Of a stretch of 33,044 bases of DNA, positions 8,349 through 16,432 are shown in pieces. Every line of letters begins with the position of its first letter. The stretch's first letter is position 1. The position numbers were made by a program, and so were the translations under genes. The DNA is from JBHHZI01 sp046757965 (GTDB lineage: Bacteria; Acidobacteriota; Polarisedimenticolia; SMYD01), in the NCBI GenBank assembly GCA_046757965.1, contig JBHHZI010000014.1, positions 1 through 33,044 on the forward strand, written 5' to 3'. The notes beneath the pieces were generated by a model that was not told where the DNA came from, did no database searches, and saw only the letters and a list, made by a program, of their open reading frames with translations.

Positions 8349-9250
8349 GGTTCTTGCCCCGGCCGCCTTCCCGGTCGGCTCCGCCGGGCCCGGCGTCCCG
8401 CACTCTTCTCCTTCCACGCGAACCACGCCTCCGGGGCCACCCGGTTCATGAGCCGATCGATGGGCAGAAGAACGGCGACATTCCGGAGACCGAGCAGACG
8501 CGGGAGTCCCGCGGGCGGTGCCCGAAGCGTCAGGGCCCAGCCCGCGGACAGATAGGTGACGTCATGCCAGAACCCGCTCGGCATGTAGAGAAGATCCCCC
8601 GGCGAGCAGACGACCTCGTACCCACGGGCCCGGCGGAAGAGCGCATGCCGGACGTCGTCGGGCCGGTCCACATCCACGTAGCTGCGCACAGTGAACGGGT
8701 GCCGGTAGAGCCAGGGTGATTCGGAGGGAGGAAACAGGATCACCCGGCAGACGCCGAACACCTGGGCCCGGAACAGGTGAGCCAGGTCGATGTCATGATG
8801 AAGGGGGACATGAGCCGTCTCGCCCCCGAAGAAGAACGGTGGAGCGCGACGGGCGAAGCGCTCCATCAGGGGCGGTTCGGAGTAATCGGCGCGCAGTTCC
8901 GGCGCCTGCGCCAGCAGGTTGAACAGAAACAGCCGGAGATCGACCGGTCCGGACATGAGACGGTCCAGATAGTCCGCGAATCGCATGTGGGCCACCGGCG
9001 ACAGGTACCCTGCCCCGTGACCGACCCCGGCATACACCGGCACCTCGAGGTCGCCGTAGTGGGCGCGAAAAAACTCCGGGGTCCACCGGGCCATCGCCGG
9101 CCAGCGGCTGGCGACATCCGTGAGAACGACAGGCCGGCCGGGCCGCCGATAGCCGGCCGCGAACCGGTCCCGGTCCAGACCGGACCGTCTCTCGACCCGC
9201 TCCAGGCGCGGTGGCGTCGCCTCCCTCCTGCTGGCCGTATCTTGCCGCAT
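8345..9250 (-). CDS. JmjC-like cupin protein (Cupin_8, probable Fe(II)/2-oxoglutarate oxygenase)
   Basis: The 301-residue protein has a Cupin_8/JmjC fold. It begins with VERRSGLDRDRFAAGYRRPG then PVVLTDVASRWPAMARW, the usual entry to the family. Iron ligands are visible as His151-x-Asp153 (PLHHDIDLAHLF) and distal His229 (MPSGFWHDVTY), preceded by the SPGDLLYMP turn. Relatives hydroxylate protein side chains, tRNA bases or small molecules; the substrate here is unknown. It is the first gene of the minus unit 9250-5219, and its stop overlaps the next start by four bases, so it is translated with a glycosyltransferase. AGGAG sits directly against the ATG, which is closer than usual. Confidence 0.8.
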   Translation of the reverse strand: MRQDTASRREATPPRLERVERRSGLDRDRFAAGYRRPGRPVVLTDVASRWPAMARWTPEFFRAHYGDLEVPVYAGVGHGAGYLSPVAHMRFADYLDRLMSGPVDLRLFLFNLLAQAPELRADYSEPPLMERFARRAPPFFFGGETAHVPLHHDIDLAHLFRAQVFGVCRVILFPPSESPWLYRHPFTVRSYVDVDRPDDVRHALFRRARGYEVVCSPGDLLYMPSGFWHDVTYLSAGWALTLRAPPAGLPRLLGLRNVAVLLPIDRLMNRVAPEAWFAWKEKSAGRRARRSRPGRRPGQEP

Positions 9251-9328
9251 CTCCTGCCCGGGGGCACCTTAGCGGGGCGAGCCGGGCGGCGCCAGGCGGG
9301 CGACTCCGCGTCCCCCGGTTCGCCCGGT

Positions 9329-9357
9329 TTGCCGCTGCTTTGCCGATCCGCTAGATT
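9329..9357 (+). promoter_or_regulatory. Candidate sigma-70-type promoter for the 9524-12355 operon
   Basis: TTGCCG at 9329-9334 and TAGATT at 9352-9357 are separated by 17 bases and each match four of six consensus positions. Transcription would start near 9364 and leave a leader of about 160 bases. The match is modest but well spaced and lies in the only sizeable gap before the operon. Confidence 0.35.
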
Positions 9358-9404
9358 CGACCCAGTTCGTCTCCGCGGCCAACAGCAGGGCCCGGGAGTC
9401 CGGA

Positions 9405-9427
9405 CCTGCCCGGCAGCACCGGGCAGG
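9405..9427 (+). promoter_or_regulatory. Perfect 9-bp leader hairpin
   Basis: CCTGCCCGG and CCGGGCAGG pair perfectly around a five-base loop (CAGCA). It would lie in the leader of the glycan operon. There is no T-run after it, so it is more likely a pause, attenuation or RNA-stability element than an intrinsic terminator. Confidence 0.35.
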
Positions 9428-9466
9428 CCGGTGAGGCGCCGGGTCGCGACGCGGGTCCATTTCCCG

Positions 9467-9493
9467 GATGGCCGGCAGGCCGGTGGCGCCATC
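9467..9493 (+). promoter_or_regulatory. Second leader hairpin near the start codon
   Basis: GATGGC and GCCATC form an outer six-base-pair stem, with CCGG/CCGG able to pair inside it. It ends about 30 bases before the GTG at 9524 and could affect translation initiation. In DNA this GC-rich such stems also arise by chance. Confidence 0.2.
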
Positions 9494-9523
9494 GCGACGC
9501 ATGGGACTGGGGGCTTGGCGAAC

Positions 9524-10519
9524 GTGAAAGTACTCGTCACAGGTGGAACCGGATTCCTGGGTTCCCACCTGGCGGATCGTTACCTGGATCTGGGGGCCGA
9601 GGTCGTGGCCCTCGGACTGGCGGTGCGTCCCGAGGAGCAGGCCAGTGCCGCCCGGCTCCGCACCCGTGGCGCCCGGGTCGTCGCCGGCAGCGTGGCGGAC
9701 CCGGATGTCGTCCGCGCCGAGCTGGCCGGCGTCGATCTTGTCTTTCATCTCGCCGTCGCCATGCGCGAGGCCGGCACGGGAGACGACTATTTCCGCCGGG
9801 TCAACGTCGACGGCACCCGCCTGCTGCTTCAGGCATCCCGGGAAAGTGGCGTGCATCGCTTCGTGTACTGCAGCACGGTCGGCGTCGTCGGACACCGGCA
9901 GGGAGCCGTCAACGACGAACGCGCCCCGTTCAACCCGACCGACATCTATCAGCGCACGAAGATGGAGGCGGAGGTTCTCGCGCTGGCGTTCGGGGCGGAG
10001 CACGGTCTTCCCACCACGGTCGTCCGCCCGGCGGAGGTGTACGGCCCACGCGATGGACGGCTGCTGAAGCTGTTCTCGGGCATCAAGAAGGGCGTGTTCC
10101 CGATGCTCGGTCCGGGCACCGGCAAGCACCACATGATCTATGTTGATGACTGCATCGACCTGTTCCAGTGCGCGGCCGAGAACGACGCAGCCCTGGGCGA
10201 GGTCTTCATCGCCGCCGGTGGAGAGGCCCCGTCACTCGACGAGCTCCTTCGCCTCGTCGCGGACGTCGCCGGCACTCACCCGCCGCGGGTTCGCATTCCC
10301 CTGGGGCCGGTGAAGTGGCTCGCCGGCCTGATCGAGGACATCTGCACACCCCTGAAGATCCAGCCGCCTCTGTACCGGCGCCGGGTCGAATTCTACGAGC
10401 ACGACTACGAGTTCGACATATCCAAGTCGAGGCGCGTTCTGGGATGGACACCCGGGACGACGCTTCGTCGAGGCATCGAGATGACATATCGCGCCTATGC
10501 GGAAGCGGGTCTGCTCTGA
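9524..10519 (+). CDS. NAD-dependent epimerase/dehydratase (extended SDR family)
   Basis: The 331-residue protein begins VKVLVTGGTGFLGSHLADRY, the Gly-x-x-Gly-x-x-Gly dinucleotide motif of extended short-chain dehydrogenases. Asp-Leu-Val-Phe-His-Leu-Ala-Val and then FVYCSTVGVVG give the central strand and catalytic Ser/Thr. The catalytic pair is Tyr-x3-Lys in DIYQRTKMEAE. RPAEVYGPRDGRLLKLF is the substrate-side Pro-x-x-Val-Tyr-Gly-Pro segment. Such enzymes act on nucleotide sugars or on 3-beta-hydroxysteroid-like substrates; in this operon a nucleotide-sugar epimerase, dehydratase or reductase is likeliest. I chose GTG at 9524 because the family starts there; TTG at 9515, with GGGGG just before it, is an alternative. 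It is the first gene of the plus operon. Confidence 0.88.
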   Translation: MKVLVTGGTGFLGSHLADRYLDLGAEVVALGLAVRPEEQASAARLRTRGARVVAGSVADPDVVRAELAGVDLVFHLAVAMREAGTGDDYFRRVNVDGTRLLLQASRESGVHRFVYCSTVGVVGHRQGAVNDERAPFNPTDIYQRTKMEAEVLALAFGAEHGLPTTVVRPAEVYGPRDGRLLKLFSGIKKGVFPMLGPGTGKHHMIYVDDCIDLFQCAAENDAALGEVFIAAGGEAPSLDELLRLVADVAGTHPPRVRIPLGPVKWLAGLIEDICTPLKIQPPLYRRRVEFYEHDYEFDISKSRRVLGWTPGTTLRRGIEMTYRAYAEAGLL

Positions 10520-10538
10520 CATCCGACCGGACCGGATG
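10520..10538 (+). repeat. Small inverted repeat after the epimerase stop
   Basis: CATCCG and CGGATG pair around a seven-base loop, starting at the base after the epimerase TGA. It could be an intercistronic RNA hairpin. It is short and lacks a T-run. Confidence 0.2.
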
Positions 10539-10573
10539 AGGCAGGATTCGACGTCCCGGCGCGGCGAGGTCCC

Positions 10574-12355
10574 ATGAACGTACTCGGCATCGGAGATCAC
10601 ATCAGTTGCGGTTCAGCCCTCCTGCGCGATGGCGCCTTCACATCGGTGATCATCGATGAGCGGCTCGTGCGCGAGAAGATGGTGTTTGGCGTCCCGCGGG
10701 AATCGATCCGCAAGGTCATGGAGGAGAGCGGGATCGGGCCGGGCGACATCGATCGTGTCGCGGTCGCCACGGTGAACCAGCACCTGATCGACCACTATGT
10801 GGACTTTCGAGGCGGCTGGTTCGGTCTGGACCGGGGCCGCGTGAAGCAGTTCATCTTCGACGTCGCCTCCGTTCTGGCCCGTGCCAGGAGCCGCATCCCT
10901 TTCCTGCCCAGCCTGTACTACCTGACCCGGCGACCGTTCTATGCCCGCCGGCGCCGCGCGCTCGGCAGGATCTTCCGTGAGGAATTCGACATCACCGCAC
11001 CGGTGGAGTTCGTGGACCACCATTACTGCCACGCCACGTCCGCGTACTATTCCAGCGGCTTCGATGATGCACTGGTGATCACCGTCGACGGCGGTGGAGA
11101 CGGCATCTCGTCGAAGGTCTACGACGTCACGGCGGGGCACTTCACGCAGCTTCACGAGGTCAGCAGTTTCGACTCGCTCGGCGCGTTCTACTCCTACATC
11201 ACGCAGATCTGCGGCTTCAAGGCGGGCAGGCACGAGGGCAAGATCACCGGCCTGGCCGCGTCGGGAGAGCCGAAGTACGTCGACATGCTCCGCAGCCTGA
11301 TCCGGTTCGAGGATGGCACCTTCAAGAATGTCGGCAACATCTTCTTCAACTCGGCGCTCGCGGAGCTGCGCCGGCGACTTCCGGACGATTTCGATCGTGC
11401 GGACCTGTCGGCGAGCATCCAGACCCACACCGAGGAGATGGTGGTCCGCTACGTCGAGCACTGGCGACGGAAGACAGGCAGGCGCGACGTGGCGCTCGCC
11501 GGCGGACTGTTCGGCAATGTGGCCGTGAACCGGAAGGTCCACGAGTGCGACGGCGTCGACCGGGTCTTCATCTGCCCCGGCATGTCCGATGAGGGCATGC
11601 CGGTCGGCGCGGCCCTCTCCGGCTACTACGACCACGGCGCCACACGAACCGACCGGCCTCTCTGCTTCGAGCATGTCTACCTCGGCCCGCGGTTCGACGA
11701 CGACGCCATCGAGGCCGCCCTTCGCAAGCAGGGAGTCACGGCGGAGAAGCACGTCGACGTGGAGAAGGAGATCGCGAGACTGCTTGCCGATGGATGGGTC
11801 GTGGCCCGCTTCGCCGGGCGCATGGAGTACGGTCCCCGCGCCCTGGGGAATCGTTCGATTCTCTACCAGCCCACCGACCCGTCGGTGAACGACTGGTTGA
11901 ACGAGGGCTTGCAGCGCACCGAGTTCATGCCGTTCGCGCCCATGACCCTGGCCGAGGAAGCCTCGCGCTGCTACCTGAACATGCAAGGCGCCGAGCGGAC
12001 GGCCCGGTTCATGACCATCACCTTCGTCTGCAGCGACTGGATGAAGGCGTCCTGCCCCGGTGTCGTGCACGTGGACGGGACCGCCCGCCCCCAGATCGTC
12101 CGACAGCAGGACAACCCCGCCGTTCACGCAATTCTCGTGGAGTTCCTGCGTCTCACCGGGCTGCCTTCGATCATCAACACCAGCTTCAACATGCACGAGG
12201 AGCCGATCGTGTGCACGCCGGATGATGCCATCCGGGCCTTCAAGCTCGGCCATCTGGACTACCTCGCCATCGGGTCGTTCGTGGCGGCCAACCCGGTCCC
12301 CATCGACCGGCCTCGTCGTGCGCTGGCCGCCGACGGGACGGCCCGGCGCGGTTGA
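10574..12355 (+). CDS. O-carbamoyltransferase, NodU/CmcH family
   Basis: The 593-residue protein has the two-domain architecture of NodU, CmcH and TobZ. The N-terminal Kae1-like domain contains VDHHYCHATSAYYSSGF with His149, His150 and His153, then ALVITVDGGGDG and ALAGGLFGNVAVN. The C-terminal YrdC-like/NodU_C domain has EYGPRALGNRSIL and NTSFNMHEEPIV. The family makes carbamoyl-adenylate from carbamoyl phosphate and ATP and transfers the carbamoyl group to a hydroxyl of a sugar or antibiotic. The neighbours suggest a sugar acceptor. The ATG is preceded by GCGAGG at good distance. The next gene follows after four bases, so the two are probably co-translated. Confidence 0.93.
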   Translation: MNVLGIGDHISCGSALLRDGAFTSVIIDERLVREKMVFGVPRESIRKVMEESGIGPGDIDRVAVATVNQHLIDHYVDFRGGWFGLDRGRVKQFIFDVASVLARARSRIPFLPSLYYLTRRPFYARRRRALGRIFREEFDITAPVEFVDHHYCHATSAYYSSGFDDALVITVDGGGDGISSKVYDVTAGHFTQLHEVSSFDSLGAFYSYITQICGFKAGRHEGKITGLAASGEPKYVDMLRSLIRFEDGTFKNVGNIFFNSALAELRRRLPDDFDRADLSASIQTHTEEMVVRYVEHWRRKTGRRDVALAGGLFGNVAVNRKVHECDGVDRVFICPGMSDEGMPVGAALSGYYDHGATRTDRPLCFEHVYLGPRFDDDAIEAALRKQGVTAEKHVDVEKEIARLLADGWVVARFAGRMEYGPRALGNRSILYQPTDPSVNDWLNEGLQRTEFMPFAPMTLAEEASRCYLNMQGAERTARFMTITFVCSDWMKASCPGVVHVDGTARPQIVRQQDNPAVHAILVEFLRLTGLPSIINTSFNMHEEPIVCTPDDAIRAFKLGHLDYLAIGSFVAANPVPIDRPRRALAADGTARRG

Positions 12356-12359
12356 CCTG

Positions 12360-14309
12360 ATGTGCGGTATCGCCGGCAGGGTCGGCAACCGGGCCGATGG
12401 GGCGGAACGGCTACGCCCGATGCTGGACCGCTTGAAACACCGCGGCCCGGATGACGAGGGCTGCCACATCGAGGACGGCGTCGCACTCGGCCAGAGGCGC
12501 CTGTCGATCATCGATCTGGCAGGCGGACATCAGCCAATCCATAACGAGGACCGCACGGTCTGGGTCGTCTGCAACGGTGAGATCTACAACCATGAATCGC
12601 TCAGAGCGGAACTGATCGAGGCGGGACACCGGTTCTCCACACGCTCCGATTGCGAGGTCCTGGTGCATCTGTACGAGGATCTCGGGGAGCGGAGCGTCGA
12701 GCGCCTGCGTGGCATGTTCGCCTTCGCGATCTGGGACGGACCTCGACGGAGGTTGTTCGCGGCCAGGGATCACCTGGGCCAGAAACCGTTCTACTACGTC
12801 CACGGGGCCGGCAACCTAGCGTTCGCCTCGGAGATCAAGGCTCTCCTGGCGGCCGATCCGTCACTGGCCGAGCTCGATCTGGAGGCGCTGCACCAGTACC
12901 TCGCCCTGCGCATCATCGCCCCGCCGCGCAGCATGTTTCAACGGATCCGCAAGCTGCCACCGGGGCACTGGCTGATGTTCTCGCCTGGCGCCGACCTGAC
13001 CATCCGTCGTTACTGGGACCTGGACTTCGAACCCAAGCATCGTGGCAGCGAGGAGGAGCTCACCGAGGAACTCGAGCGGCGCCTCGTCGACTCACTGCGG
13101 GCCCACATGGTCAGCGATGTTCCGGTCGGCGCGTTCCTCAGCGGAGGAGTTGACTCGTCTCTCGTGGTGGCCCTGCTGTCGAAGCACGTGGTCAGCGAGC
13201 CGTTGAAGACCTTCACCATCGGGCTCCCCTACCGCAACTTCGACGAGGCCCCACCGGCAAGGCAGGTCGCTGACCGCTACGGCACGGAACACCACGCCGA
13301 GACGGTTCGCCCGTCCCTGGTGAGCACCCTGCCGCGCCTGGTCAATCTTCTGGATGAACCGTCCGACCCGCTCTCCATCTGCACTTACCTCATCGCCCGG
13401 ATGGCTCGCGCGCACGTGAAGGTGGTGGTCGGCGGTGACGGCGGAGATGAACTGTTCGGGGGGTACGACAGGTACTACGGCAACCGGTACGCCGGCATCT
13501 ATGCTCACCTCCCCGTCGCCGTGCGCAAGCACATCCTGGGGCCGGTGCTGCGGAGATTGCCCGACGGCAACTGGTACAAGAGCCGGTTGCACCAGATGAA
13601 ATGGCTCCATGAGGCCTCGTTCCTCGACGGCAGCGCGCGCTACGCGGCCACGCTGGGCTATTTCTACTTCAACGGATCCCGCCGGGACGGACTCTATGGC
13701 CCGCCGCTGGCCGACGCCGCCGAGGCGTTCGACCCGGGTTCCTCGATCCGCGCCCCGTACGAACGCGCTCGGGCGAGGGACCCGCTGGACCGGATGCTCT
13801 ATGCCGACAGCCAGGTCCGTCTACCGGATCACTCGGTGATGATCCTGGATCGGATGACCATGGCCCACGGGCTCGAGGCCCGCAGCCCGTTCATGGACCA
13901 CGAGCTGGCCGAATTCTGCGCCCGGCTGCCTGTACGGCTGAAGGTCCGGGGACGCCGGCGGCGATATATCCAGATGCGCCTGGCCCGTCGCCACCTTCCG
14001 GACGACTTCCTCACCCGGCCGAAGCAGGGCTTCTCCTCGGCCCTGCCCTACATGCTCCACACCGAGTACCGGCTCCTGGAGAAGGCCTTCCTGCGGACGT
14101 CTCACTTGGCCCGGGACGGCATCCTGATGCAGCCGGCGGTGGACCGCCTGCTTGCGGCCCAGTCCGCCGGGCAGACCGATCACGGCAACCGCCTGTGGCT
14201 CCTGGTCAACACCGAGGTCTGGTACCGGCTGTTCATGGAGGGGTGCAGCGAGGGCGACCTGCATGAGGTGCTGGAACGCGCGAAGGGAGCCGATGTCCCG
14301 GCGGCCTGA
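12360..14309 (+). CDS. asnB: Glutamine-dependent asparagine synthase-like amidotransferase
   Basis: The 649-residue protein starts Met-Cys-Gly-Ile-Ala-Gly, exposing Cys2 as the glutaminase nucleophile. The class II amidotransferase domain shows LKHRGPDDEG, LGQRRLSIIDLAGGHQP and VVCNGEIYNHESLR. The synthetase domain has the ATP pyrophosphatase loop Ser261-Gly-Gly-Val-Asp-Ser and GGDGGDELFGGYDRY from about residue 358. It should hydrolyse glutamine and amidate an adenylated carboxylate. It is longer than housekeeping AsnB (about 550 residues), as are the paralogues found in polysaccharide loci, where some are thought to amidate uronic acids. Here that is the more likely role than making free asparagine. 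The start is fixed by Cys2; an open frame upstream only overlaps the carbamoyltransferase. Confidence 0.92.
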   Translation: MCGIAGRVGNRADGAERLRPMLDRLKHRGPDDEGCHIEDGVALGQRRLSIIDLAGGHQPIHNEDRTVWVVCNGEIYNHESLRAELIEAGHRFSTRSDCEVLVHLYEDLGERSVERLRGMFAFAIWDGPRRRLFAARDHLGQKPFYYVHGAGNLAFASEIKALLAADPSLAELDLEALHQYLALRIIAPPRSMFQRIRKLPPGHWLMFSPGADLTIRRYWDLDFEPKHRGSEEELTEELERRLVDSLRAHMVSDVPVGAFLSGGVDSSLVVALLSKHVVSEPLKTFTIGLPYRNFDEAPPARQVADRYGTEHHAETVRPSLVSTLPRLVNLLDEPSDPLSICTYLIARMARAHVKVVVGGDGGDELFGGYDRYYGNRYAGIYAHLPVAVRKHILGPVLRRLPDGNWYKSRLHQMKWLHEASFLDGSARYAATLGYFYFNGSRRDGLYGPPLADAAEAFDPGSSIRAPYERARARDPLDRMLYADSQVRLPDHSVMILDRMTMAHGLEARSPFMDHELAEFCARLPVRLKVRGRRRRYIQMRLARRHLPDDFLTRPKQGFSSALPYMLHTEYRLLEKAFLRTSHLARDGILMQPAVDRLLAAQSAGQTDHGNRLWLLVNTEVWYRLFMEGCSEGDLHEVLERAKGADVPAA

Positions 14310-14332
14310 CCCGGCGCCCGCGGCGGACGTTG

Positions 14333-14361
14333 TTGCCCGCGGCCCCGGCGTTGCCTATCCT
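14333..14361 (+). promoter_or_regulatory. Candidate internal promoter before the GT2/GT2/GT-C genes
   Basis: TTGCCC (14333-14338) and TATCCT (14356-14361) are 17 bases apart, each matching four of six consensus positions. It lies in the 141-base gap that follows asnB, by far the largest gap in an otherwise tightly coupled operon, and resembles the candidate at 9329-9357. Confidence 0.3.
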
Positions 14362-14450
14362 GTGGTTCGCCGGGACGCTCCGGCTGTGGCGCGACCGCAC
14401 CCTCAACGGCGGCCTGCGCCATGCGGGCGTTCTCCGGGGAGCTTCGCCGC

Positions 14451-15443
14451 GTGAGAAGAGTCGCCTCGCCGGACGTCTCCATCGTCGTGCCGATGTACAA
14501 CGAGGAGGAGAACGTCGCCGCGCTGTGCCGTGCGGTGTCCACCGCCCTGGCAGGATGGACCCGGTCCCACGAACTGATCCTCGTCGATGACGGCAGCCGC
14601 GACGGCACGCCGGATCTGTTGCGGCACGAGGCCGAGACCGATGCACGGGTGCGGGTGATCCTTCTGGCGCGCAACCAGGGCCAGACCCAGGCCATGGCCA
14701 CCGGCTTCGCGGCGTCCCGCGGACATGTCGTGGTCAGCATGGACGGCGATCTCCAGAACGACCCTCGTGACATTCCGGCTCTTGTCGACCGCATCGACAG
14801 CGGCTTCGATGTCGTCTGTGGCTGGCGCAAGGACCGCAAGGACTCGTGGCTGTCCCGCACCCTTCCGTCCAAGATCGCCAACTGGCTCATCGCGAGGATG
14901 ACCGGCATCCCGATCCATGACAACGGGTGCTCACTGAAGGCCTATCGCGCCGAGGTCATCCGCTCCCTGCGCCTGTACTCGGAGATGCACCGGTTCCTGC
15001 CGGCCCTGTCCTCGATGACCGGCGCGCGCATCGCGGAGGTCGTCGTGCGCCATCATCCGAGAATCCACGGAGTCAGCAAGTACGGCATCTCGCGTACCTT
15101 CAAGGTGCTCAGCGATATGGTCACGATCAAGATGCTGACCCGGTTCGCCAACAGGCCGGGCCTCTGGTTCGCGCTCCTGGCGGCGCCGGCGCTGGGCATG
15201 GCCACTCTCACCGGGCTGATCGCCCTCGCCGGCGCCTGGCACCCCTCCGGTGCGACCACCATCGTGTTCTCCTCCCTTGCCATCATCTTCTTCTACCTGT
15301 CCGGACACCTGCTCGGTCTCTCGATCCTCAGCGAGATGCTCCTCGCCCGCTCGGACAAGACCTACCTCCGCCGTCTCGTCGAGGCCCTGGCGGTGGAGGA
15401 ACGCCGCAACATTTCCGCGCCCGCTCCGAAAGGGATGACATGA
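14451..15443 (+). CDS. Glycosyltransferase family 2, polyprenyl-phosphate type (DPM1/ArnC-like)
   Basis: The 330-residue protein has a GT-A domain: VSIVVPMYNEEENVAAL, LILVDDGSRDGTPDLL, ARNQGQTQAMATGF, then the metal-binding Asp98-Gly-Asp100 in SMDGDLQNDP, and DNGCSLKAYR. After HPRIHGVSKYGISRTFKV come two C-terminal membrane helices (residues about 235-300). This is the layout of enzymes that transfer a sugar from an NDP donor to a polyprenyl phosphate. The GTG at 14451 has GGGGAG nine bases before it and gives the family start; ATG at 14421 would add ten residues lacking support. The stop overlaps the next ATG (ATGA), so the pair is translationally coupled. The downstream GT-C enzyme could use its product. 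Confidence 0.9.
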   Translation: MRRVASPDVSIVVPMYNEEENVAALCRAVSTALAGWTRSHELILVDDGSRDGTPDLLRHEAETDARVRVILLARNQGQTQAMATGFAASRGHVVVSMDGDLQNDPRDIPALVDRIDSGFDVVCGWRKDRKDSWLSRTLPSKIANWLIARMTGIPIHDNGCSLKAYRAEVIRSLRLYSEMHRFLPALSSMTGARIAEVVVRHHPRIHGVSKYGISRTFKVLSDMVTIKMLTRFANRPGLWFALLAAPALGMATLTGLIALAGAWHPSGATTIVFSSLAIIFFYLSGHLLGLSILSEMLLARSDKTYLRRLVEALAVEERRNISAPAPKGMT

Positions 15444-16432
15444 GAGAGTCGCCGGCCGATCTCGATCTGAGCATCGTCTGTGCGGTCAGCCGCACGGCGG
15501 GCGACCTGGCCGCCATTCACCGCGAGTTCCGTGAAGCGGTGCTGGCGACCGGGCGGACGGCGGAGTTCCTCTACGTCCTGGATGGACCGGACGAGCCGAT
15601 CGAGGAGGCGGTGTCACGAATCGTCGAGACCGACCTCGCGCTGCGGATCTTCCGGACGGCCCGGGGCTTCGGCGAGGCGCCCACGTTGCAGCTGGCCTTC
15701 GAGCGGGCGCGGGGACGATACGTCCTGACCATTCCGGACCGGTTCCAGGCAGACCCCGCAGCCGTGTCCCGCATCATCGAGCAGCTCGATGGCGGCCACG
15801 ACATGGTGGTGACCCGCCGCGAGCCAAGGCGGGACGCCTGGCCGAACCGTCTCCAGTCACGCGTTTTCCACGCGCTGGTCCGGCGACTGTCGGGGGGCGA
15901 TTTCCATGACATGACCTGCGCGCTCCGGGGCATGACCCGGGAGGTGGCGGGCCAGCTCGACCTGTACGGCGACCTGCACCGGTTCATCCCGATCCTGGCC
16001 CTGCGGCACGGGTTTCGTGTCGCGGAGATCCCGGTGTCCCAGCGCCGGGAGGACCGGAGATTGCGCGTCTTCGGTCCCGGCATCTATGCCCGCCGGCTCC
16101 TGGACATCCTCAACGTGTTCTTCCTGACCCGTTTTCTGCGCAAGCCGCTGCGATTCTTCGGGCTGGCCGGCATGGGGCTGGGATTCGTGGGTTTCCTCAT
16201 CTGCGCGATCCTCGCGGTCGAGAAGGTCTGGCTGGGAGCCGCCCTCGCCAACCGTCCCCTGCTCCTGCTCGGCGTCCTGCTCCTGATCCTCGGCGTCCAG
16301 ATGGCCTCCATCGGGCTCATCGGGGAGATCGTGATCTTCCTGACCGCCCGGAAGGACACACCACGGATCGGCGAGGTCGCGTCTTCCGACGCCGCGGGTA
16401 AGCCGGACAGATCCCGGGACACCGTCGCGTGA
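15440..16432 (+). CDS. Divergent GT2 paralogue with degenerate catalytic motifs
   Basis: This protein is also 330 residues and aligns along its length with the preceding GT2: LDLSIVCAVSRTAGDL to the Rossmann start, FLYVLDGPDEPIEEAV to VDDGSRDG, LTIPDRFQADP to SMDGDLQNDP, HDMTCALRGMT to HDNGCSLKAYR, and LYGDLHRFIPIL to LYSEMHRFLPAL. The metal-binding Asp-x-Asp of the first copy is Pro99-Asp100-Arg101 here and the nucleotide-binding Asp-Asp is Leu-Asp. Two C-terminal membrane helices are kept (about residues 235-300). It may be a partner subunit or have an altered mechanism, rather than a standard NDP-sugar transferase. It starts within the stop of its neighbour and ends within the start of the GT-C gene. 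Confidence 0.85.
   Translation: MRESPADLDLSIVCAVSRTAGDLAAIHREFREAVLATGRTAEFLYVLDGPDEPIEEAVSRIVETDLALRIFRTARGFGEAPTLQLAFERARGRYVLTIPDRFQADPAAVSRIIEQLDGGHDMVVTRREPRRDAWPNRLQSRVFHALVRRLSGGDFHDMTCALRGMTREVAGQLDLYGDLHRFIPILALRHGFRVAEIPVSQRREDRRLRVFGPGIYARRLLDILNVFFLTRFLRKPLRFFGLAGMGLGFVGFLICAILAVEKVWLGAALANRPLLLLGVLLLILGVQMASIGLIGEIVIFLTARKDTPRIGEVASSDAAGKPDRSRDTVA

Larger units (their letters stand above)
9251..9523. other. Divergent intergenic region holding a candidate promoter and leader hairpins
   Basis: This 273-base region separates the minus-strand cupin unit from the plus-strand glycan operon. It contains a plus-strand promoter candidate at 9329-9357 and two hairpins at 9405-9427 and 9467-9493, listed separately. 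No gene is seen in it. Confidence 0.55.

Noticed and set aside
8777..9523. N-terminal extension of the epimerase frame by about 250 codons
   Set aside because: The extension runs antisense to the cupin gene and through the promoter and hairpins; the SDR family begins at VKVLVTGG.
10613..12511. 632-codon open frame on the minus strand
   Set aside because: It is the exact antisense of the carbamoyltransferase, has no family-like sequence, and long antisense frames are expected at this GC content.
14330..14590. 86-codon frame between asnB and the first GT2
   Set aside because: It overlaps the conserved N-terminus of the GT2 in another frame and has no ribosome binding site.
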